Source: JASFEQ01 sp050122535 (GTDB lineage Bacteria > Desulfobacterota > DSM-4660 > Desulfatiglandales > HGW-15). From it: a stretch of DNA of 7,576 nucleotides. Both the position numbers and the translations under genes were made by a program. How positions within the stretch are numbered: position 1 is the first letter of the stretch; every line of letters begins with the position of its first letter. Shown piece by piece: positions 1 through 3,964 of this stretch. The notes below the pieces were generated by a model. The model was not told the DNA's origin. It worked only from the letters and a program-made list of their open reading frames with translations, and did no database searches. The stretch lies in the NCBI GenBank assembly GCA_050122535.1, contig JASFIT010000226.1, forward strand, positions 1 to 7,576, given 5' to 3'.

Positions 1-41
1 GAAAGACTGAATACTTCAATATTTCTTCTACGCAATTTCAT
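1..41 (-). CDS. 5' end of a second ExbD-like/VWA protein (partial, tandem paralogue)
   Basis: An ATG at 41-39 lies one base after the TGA stop (45-43) of the VWA gene, giving TGAAATG. The frame stays open to the window edge and encodes MKLRRRNIEVFSLS. The preceding protein starts MKNRRISVFSLSF, so both share a basic N-terminus followed by VFSLS at almost the same distance from the start. That resemblance in 14 residues, together with the reinitiation-type spacing, suggests a duplicated gene whose next residues should be the F-L-D transmembrane motif. A ribosome site is weak (AGGA about 11 bases upstream), so translation probably depends on coupling to the upstream gene. Only the first 14 codons are visible; whether it carries a VWA domain is inference. 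It could also be a bare ExbD/TolR-type subunit. Confidence 0.6.
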   Translation of the reverse strand, partial: MKLRRRNIEVFSL

Positions 42-42
42 T

Positions 43-1134
43 TCAGGGCCAATCCTGGGACGGGCAAAAGAATGAACCGTTGGTTTCCGCAGCCAGACGC
101 CAGAAAACGCTGGCAGCAAGGGGATCCCCTTCCATCGGGTACATGATGACGTTAACGGGGACTCCATCCGGCAAACTTCGCACCGCATCTTTAAATAGCG
201 TCAAACGCTTCTTACCCGAGACCCTTTTGCTCAGAGGTGCACGCGTTCCCATGGTGGGCAGGCTGTCTGTGAGCAGGAAGATATTGTCTGGTAAAGGCTT
301 CATCTCGGTCAAAGCCTTGACGGCGTTCACGAGACTGGTCCCCTTTTGGGGAATCACCTTGCGCATGCGATCAACGGTCTCATTCAACCTGTCAACGTTG
401 CCCGCATCCAACCAGGTCCCTCTTGTCCCCTCAATCAGTGGTGAAGGGGACTCGTTAAAGGTGTACACCTGGAATCTGCTGGTGAGAGGGAGGTGTGTGA
501 CCAACCAGTCGACAGTAGAGACCGCCTGCTGCCATTTTTTAGATTTCAGCTTCTGTGCATCTTTGAGATGACGCCGGCGTATGATCTGGACAATCGTATC
601 GGCAAGCATGCTTGCTGAGGCGTCCACGAGCAGGAAAACCCGGTTTCCACCCATTTTAAGGTCCGTCAGGTACTGACGATCGCCGACTCCTGGGAAACGG
701 CGCAACTTTGACCCATATTCGTCATCTGCCTTGCTTCCCGCCTCAAGCCGCTTCACATCCTCCTCCAAGGACTTGAGGTCTGCCTTCAATTTATTAATGT
801 GGGCCTTGCTTGCAAGGGTCTGATTCTCAAAGTAAGCCAGCTCAACCTTTTTTTCTTTGATCAATGCAATGATTCTCGTGGAGAGCCCTTCGGTTTTGGC
901 CAGTTCTTCCAGAATTTTTTCAAGGGCATTCCGGGCCTCAATAAGGTCTTTTTTGCCCTCCAGCACCGCCCTCTCCATTTGGGCAACTTCCCCACGCAGA
1001 TCAGAGGTGACCTCATCTCGCTGAGCCGCGCTTTTGGCGTTTACAATCACAAATAAGAGGATTATCGCTCCCAACCCGCAGCAGATGCAGTCGAGAAAAG
1101 AGAGGCTGAAGACGCTGATCCTTCTATTTTTCAT
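43..1134 (-). CDS. VWA-domain protein with ExbD/TolR-like membrane anchor and periplasmic coiled coil
   Basis: A 363-residue protein. Residues 1-6 are basic (KNRR) and are followed by one transmembrane helix at about 9-32. The helix opens with SFLDCICCGLGAIILLF. The F-L-D at 13-15 aligns by eye with F-I-D of ExbD (Asp25 in E. coli), the proton-path Asp of ExbB/ExbD and TolQ/TolR motors. The positive N-terminus predicts N-in, C-periplasmic topology. Residues about 36-135 are charged and heptad-like (coiled coil). A von Willebrand factor A domain covers about 163-363 with a complete metal site: D171-A-S173-A-S175, T266 (KGTS) and D290 (LLTD), so it should bind a divalent metal and a ligand. The end (FWRLAAETNGSFF...DWP) looks like a natural C-terminus. 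The start overlaps the upstream gene by 11 bases and has GGAG four bases before the ATG. It is probably the stator-like partner of the channel encoded at 2555-3358; the ligand is unknown. Confidence 0.9.
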   Translation of the reverse strand: MKNRRISVFSLSFLDCICCGLGAIILLFVIVNAKSAAQRDEVTSDLRGEVAQMERAVLEGKKDLIEARNALEKILEELAKTEGLSTRIIALIKEKKVELAYFENQTLASKAHINKLKADLKSLEEDVKRLEAGSKADDEYGSKLRRFPGVGDRQYLTDLKMGGNRVFLLVDASASMLADTIVQIIRRRHLKDAQKLKSKKWQQAVSTVDWLVTHLPLTSRFQVYTFNESPSPLIEGTRGTWLDAGNVDRLNETVDRMRKVIPQKGTSLVNAVKALTEMKPLPDNIFLLTDSLPTMGTRAPLSKRVSGKKRLTLFKDAVRSLPDGVPVNVIMYPMEGDPLAASVFWRLAAETNGSFFCPSQDWP

Positions 1135-2542
1135 CTGTCTCCACAGAGGCTATGAGTTGGAGTTCTTCGCCGGGTGTTCCCACCCGGATGACCTGCCCGA
1201 GCCTAAGCAAAGCGGTTCCAGAGACCCGCTCTCCGTCAACAAAGGTCCCGTAAGTACTGTGATCAGTGAGGATCACCTCTTCTCCGCGAAGTTGAATGGA
1301 GCAATGCCTCCTGGAGACACCGGCCAGTTGTCCCTGTATGCGCACATCAATCCCTTCCTGGGTGCGGCCAGTGCCGATAACCAGAGGTCGATCAGAGAGG
1401 GGGTAGGCGACGGTACGGTAGAGAAGGTGGGTGGGAGACGTGTCCCCATAGGATATGGGTTTCACAGAAATATGGTCTTTTTTGGCGGGCGTTTCTCTAC
1501 CCTGCCAGGGACGGCTGGTCAATAATGTGACCCCAACCTCTGGGCTGGAGACCTCTTGCCAGAGATTTAGTGCTCCAAAGGCGCCAGCCCCCGGTTCCAG
1601 TTCCCTTCCCTGGGCACCATCAAGGGTGGCCAGCATTTCCCTACAACCCGGCAGAGGCGCCATGCGGTGCGTTAGCTGAAGGGTCACGGGCTGTCCAGGT
1701 TTGCCATGGCGCTTCCGCATGAGGTCAATCATCTCGCCTATTTCCTGGAACACCCCCTGTGCCTTTGCTGCAAAAAGCTCACGTGACAGGTTGACGCGAT
1801 AGCTCTTGGAGCCCACGACCATCTCGAAAACGACAGAAGGATTCTGTTGAAGCCCCGCCATAACAACTGGAAGCCTGTCATAGAGTTCCTGTTCCGTGGA
1901 GGCCTCGTGCAAGGGATCAAAACGGGTGGTTCGCACAAGCGCCTCGCCAATCGCCTTTACCCATTCAGCGTAGAGATGGCGTAAGCCTCTTTTCTTCGCC
2001 GTTGCCGAGTCTTTCTGAATGAGGCGTTCGCCCTGTTCAAGGAAGGTAACCTCCGATCGATGCAGATGGATGTCCAGGTGCAACAGGACCCGATCAGGAC
2101 ATGGCTTGGACGCGGCGGCCACGGAAAGAGACACCATGCCCTTTAAAGGAATACTTAGTGCCTCAGTTATGCCCAGGATGAGCCCCAGTTGATCCCGGTC
2201 AAAGAACGCTGGCACCGCCATGACCATTTCATTCCCGCGTCCCCTGATCTTCTCCCAGATATGAGCCAGATGGGCATAGGCCATCTCTGCATGGTTCCGT
2301 GCATATCGGCTTGGTTGTTTCAAGGGCTCTGTATTTAGTTGATCCCAGAAGGCACTGTTGACCTGGAGTGGATGGAGTCGTGCCCGCCGCTCAGCTTCTC
2401 TGCCCACGAGCAGTTGGGCCTCATCTGAAAGAGCCAACCCGGGACTCTGCAGGTCTTTTCCTTCCAGCGGAAGCAGTCCCAAAGGCTCTTTTGCCGCCGC
2501 CATGATGCCCGCATCGCTCAGTTCCAGTGCAATCAAGCGCAT
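1124..2542 (-). CDS. Degenerate Hsp70/actin-like (ASKHA) protein with C-terminal FHA domain
   Basis: A cytoplasmic protein of 472 residues from the ATG at 2542-2540; no signal peptide or membrane helix is seen. Residues about 1-330 resemble an Hsp70-type ATPase fold by layout: an N-terminal LIALELSDAG strand-turn, an LLHLDIHLHRSEVTFLE stretch at about 153-169 where Hsp70 has its second phosphate loop, LTHRMAPLPGCREML at about 290-304 (compare LTGGxSRIPxLRE), and GAGAFGAL at about 318-325. The glycine-rich phosphate loops are largely replaced, so ATP hydrolysis is doubtful. Residues about 376-464 form a textbook FHA domain with GTGR, SRRH and STYGTFVDG motifs, including the residues that read phosphothreonine. 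It follows the channel gene by 12 bases and overlaps the VWA gene by 11. A TTG at 2548 would add two residues, but AAGG lies only 2 bases before it and 8 bases before the ATG, so I chose the ATG. FHA call strong; ASKHA call moderate. Confidence 0.83.
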   Translation of the reverse strand: MRLIALELSDAGIMAAAKEPLGLLPLEGKDLQSPGLALSDEAQLLVGREAERRARLHPLQVNSAFWDQLNTEPLKQPSRYARNHAEMAYAHLAHIWEKIRGRGNEMVMAVPAFFDRDQLGLILGITEALSIPLKGMVSLSVAAASKPCPDRVLLHLDIHLHRSEVTFLEQGERLIQKDSATAKKRGLRHLYAEWVKAIGEALVRTTRFDPLHEASTEQELYDRLPVVMAGLQQNPSVVFEMVVGSKSYRVNLSRELFAAKAQGVFQEIGEMIDLMRKRHGKPGQPVTLQLTHRMAPLPGCREMLATLDGAQGRELEPGAGAFGALNLWQEVSSPEVGVTLLTSRPWQGRETPAKKDHISVKPISYGDTSPTHLLYRTVAYPLSDRPLVIGTGRTQEGIDVRIQGQLAGVSRRHCSIQLRGEEVILTDHSTYGTFVDGERVSGTALLRLGQVIRVGTPGEELQLIASVETDEK

Positions 2543-2560
2543 TTCCAAGGCCTTTTATTG
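2535..2560 (-). promoter_or_regulatory. Ribosome binding site deciding the start of the ASKHA-FHA gene
   Basis: On the minus strand the junction reads TAAAAGGCCTTGGAAATG. The TAA stop of the channel gene and an AAAAGG purine stretch overlap. AAGG sits 8 bases from the ATG at 2542, a normal distance, but only 2 bases from the alternative TTG at 2548, which is too close. This favours the ATG and implies coupling to termination of the channel gene. Confidence 0.5.
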
Positions 2561-3358
2561 GGTCTGCAGATGGCGGGTGAGATGCTCTTCACAGTATGCC
2601 TCGGTGTCCAGCACATAGCGTTCTTGAACCAGTTGCAAATGATGCACCAGAAACATGAGAACGAGGCTTAAAAGAAGCGCGATCAACGTGGAATTAAAGG
2701 CGACGCCCAGGCTCTTGGTCACCCCGAAAATATCGCCTTCGATCGCCTTGTGTGCCTGCCCAAGGGCCTCCCCAATACCTCGGACCGTGCCAAGGAATCC
2801 CACCGAGGGAATCGCCCATGCAATATACCTTATCATGGACAATTCCGATTCCAGCCGTTCTCCCTCAGAGGCGCAATAGGCATGGGTGGCAGCTGAAGCA
2901 TCCTGGATATTTCCGGTGAGACCAAACCGCTGCAATGCGGCCAGCAGGGCCCTTGGGAGCAACGCGTTCCGTTGACGAGGGGGCAGGGCCTGGATTTTCC
3001 GTGACCAGTCTCGGGTATCCTCAGGCAGGATACGCATGCCCTCTGCCAGCGGGATTAGATCCATCCTCAAAAGGGCACGGTGTTTGATGGTCATGGCACC
3101 CTTATAGGCCATGATGGCCAGAGCCCAGAACAGGAGGATGAAACAGGCCTCCTGTTCGTAATCCCGTATCAACACATAGACAGACCGCTCGGTCACATAG
3201 GACTTATCCTCCGCTACCAGGGCCGCCTGCTTTGCGAGCACCGCATCTGCTTTGGGACGGATGACCCCCACGTAGATGGCGTGTACCAAAATGACCACCA
3301 GGATTAATGAGAATAGCTGGTAGATAGATTCAAAGGATATGGGGAAGGACTTTTTCAT
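2555..3358 (-). CDS. MotA/TolQ/ExbB-family ion channel subunit
   Basis: A 267-residue inner-membrane protein of the MotA/TolQ/ExbB family, whose members form a pentameric channel around two MotB/TolR/ExbD-type helices and turn ion flow into motion. Four hydrophobic segments are visible at about 12-33, 70-88, 175-197 and 215-240, with a large, charged, presumably cytoplasmic loop at about 90-173. The loop placement between helices 2 and 3 resembles MotA more than the three-helix TolQ/ExbB. The family signature covers IPSVGFLGTVRGIGEAL (183-199) and SLGVAFNSTLIALLLSL (216-232), with T191 and S223/T224 where the family places ion-path hydroxyl residues. The start has GAGG seven bases before the ATG. 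It heads the second part of the cluster, followed by the ASKHA-FHA and the ExbD-anchored VWA genes, which supplies the expected partner. It is not a flagellar MotA by context; no flagellar or TonB genes are seen. Confidence 0.92.
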   Translation of the reverse strand: MKKSFPISFESIYQLFSLILVVILVHAIYVGVIRPKADAVLAKQAALVAEDKSYVTERSVYVLIRDYEQEACFILLFWALAIMAYKGAMTIKHRALLRMDLIPLAEGMRILPEDTRDWSRKIQALPPRQRNALLPRALLAALQRFGLTGNIQDASAATHAYCASEGERLESELSMIRYIAWAIPSVGFLGTVRGIGEALGQAHKAIEGDIFGVTKSLGVAFNSTLIALLLSLVLMFLVHHLQLVQERYVLDTEAYCEEHLTRHLQTQ

Positions 3359-3360
3359 TT

Positions 3361-3375
3361 TAAGACCTCATCTTA
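3361..3375 (-). promoter_or_regulatory. Shine-Dalgarno inside a small hairpin before the channel gene
   Basis: The minus strand reads TAAGATGAGGTCTTA just before AAATG. TAAGA and TCTTA form a five-base-pair stem, and the TGAGG loop contains the ribosome site for the channel gene (start at 3358). The site itself is good. The hairpin is short and AT-rich, so a regulatory role is only possible. Confidence 0.45.
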
Positions 3376-3400
3376 AAGATTTCGCTATCGAAGAGCAGTC

Positions 3401-3429
3401 ATTCTTACCTGCCTACATCCTGTGTGCAA
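3401..3429 (-). promoter_or_regulatory. Possible sigma70-type promoter for the channel gene
   Basis: On the minus strand, TTGCAC (3429-3424) and AAGAAT (3406-3401) are separated by 17 bases. Each matches four of six positions of the -35 and -10 consensus. It lies in the only sizeable gap of the cluster, between the inverted-repeat element and the channel gene, with about 43 bases from the -10 box to the ATG. By-eye matches of this quality occur by chance, so it is a candidate only. If real, it would split the cluster into two transcription units. Confidence 0.22.
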
Positions 3430-3473
3430 TTTAGTAACGAATTTAGGAATCAGGCTGTCTTAACTCTTGTAGC

Positions 3474-3585
3474 GTCATTGCGACCCCCGATCCGGTCGGG
3501 GGGAAGCAATCTCATTGTTCTCAAAAGAAGTAGTCCCGATTGTTAGAGCGAGATTGCTTCGTCGACTCCGCCTCCTCTCAATGAC
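3474..3585. repeat. REP/MITE-like imperfect inverted-repeat element
   Basis: A 112-base palindromic element in the 259-base gap. The outer arms GTCATTG (3474-3480) and CAATGAC (3579-3585) are exact complements, and so are the inner arms GAAGCAATCTC (3503-3513) and GAGATTGCTTC (3550-3560). The left arm has its own hairpin, seven base pairs CCCCCGA/TCGGGGG with loop TCCGG (3484-3502). No open frame in it looks coding. From memory, GTCATTGCGA...GAAGCAATCTC repeats occur in many copies in several bacterial genomes, which fits a small non-autonomous element, but copy number cannot be judged here. Transcribed RNA would fold strongly, yet no U-tract follows, so it is not a standard intrinsic terminator. 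It could still attenuate or stabilise the transcript between the two halves of the cluster. The rest of the gap (3359-3473, 3586-3617) shows only the candidate promoter and ribosome site. Confidence 0.75.
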
Positions 3586-3617
3586 ATTGTAATAGCATCG
3601 ATTTATGCGACTAGGGA

Positions 3618-3962
3618 CTAAATGTCCGCCGGAAAATCCACCGCCTGATCTGCTGGGATTTTCTCCGAGGGCACAAATCTCTTCAGCGGCCACCCTTTTC
3701 TCTTGGGTACAGCTTTGGGTTTAGGCGTTTCTGGTAAGGATTTTTTCTCCTCTTCTGGACGAGCCTGTTCCTGTTTTTCTTCAGCGACAAAACCTTGGCC
3801 TTGGGGAACTTTGAGAGATAATTGTTGACCCGTTTTCACATTCTGCATCGGTTCTTCTTTAACTGATGTATGCGAGAAGACCGCTTCTGGGACGCCCCAA
3901 TAGAGACTCGCACTCAGTATGAGTCCCAACAGCGGAATGCGTCTTTTTATCTGATAGTGCAT
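3618..3962 (-). CDS. Small exported or membrane-anchored Pro/Lys/Glu-rich protein, unknown function
   Basis: I do not recognise this gene. From the ATG at 3962 it encodes 114 residues; a GTG at 3968, overlapping the upstream TGA as GTGA, would add two. The N-terminus has basic residues (QIKRR) then a hydrophobic stretch IPLLGLILSASLYWGV and a possible signal-peptidase site around AVFS/HT, so it is either secreted to the periplasm or anchored by an uncleaved helix. The rest is hydrophilic, rich in E, K, P and Q, ends PADQAVDFPADI, and looks mostly disordered. The Glu-Lys-Pro stretch recalls the periplasm-spanning linker of TonB, but the TonB C-terminal domain is missing. It directly follows the FHA-PEGA-FGE gene with no good ribosome site, so coupled translation is likely. 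It may be a periplasmic linker of the same complex; that is inference from position. Confidence 0.68.
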   Translation of the reverse strand: MHYQIKRRIPLLGLILSASLYWGVPEAVFSHTSVKEEPMQNVKTGQQLSLKVPQGQGFVAEEKQEQARPEEEKKSLPETPKPKAVPKRKGWPLKRFVPSEKIPADQAVDFPADI

Positions 3963-3964
3963 GA

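Noticed and set aside
80..571. Plus-strand open frame of 163 codons, and similar plus-strand frames at 1034-1525, 2358-2618 and 5037-5288
   Set aside because: They lie opposite strongly supported minus-strand genes with clear domains, have unlikely compositions and show no recognisable motif or ribosome site.
43..3358. Zorya defence system (ZorA/ZorB)
   Set aside because: A MotA-like channel and Asp-helix partner are present, but the partner has a VWA domain instead of a peptidoglycan-binding OmpA-like domain, the channel lacks a long cytoplasmic C-terminal tail, and no ZorC/ZorD or ZorE-like gene is visible.
3484..3502. GC-rich hairpin as a Rho-independent terminator
   Set aside because: The stem is good, but no U-tract follows on either strand; it is better explained as part of the inverted-repeat element.
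3475..3693. Minus-strand 72-codon frame overlapping the inverted repeat and the end of the small exported gene
   Set aside because: It spans the palindromic repeat and the 3' end of a better gene in another frame; its Arg/Ser-rich translation looks like repeat read-through.
3618..3962. TonB homologue
   Set aside because: The Pro/Lys/Glu tail is suggestive, but there is no C-terminal TonB domain, and the hydrophobic N-terminus lacks the Ser-His motif in the helix.
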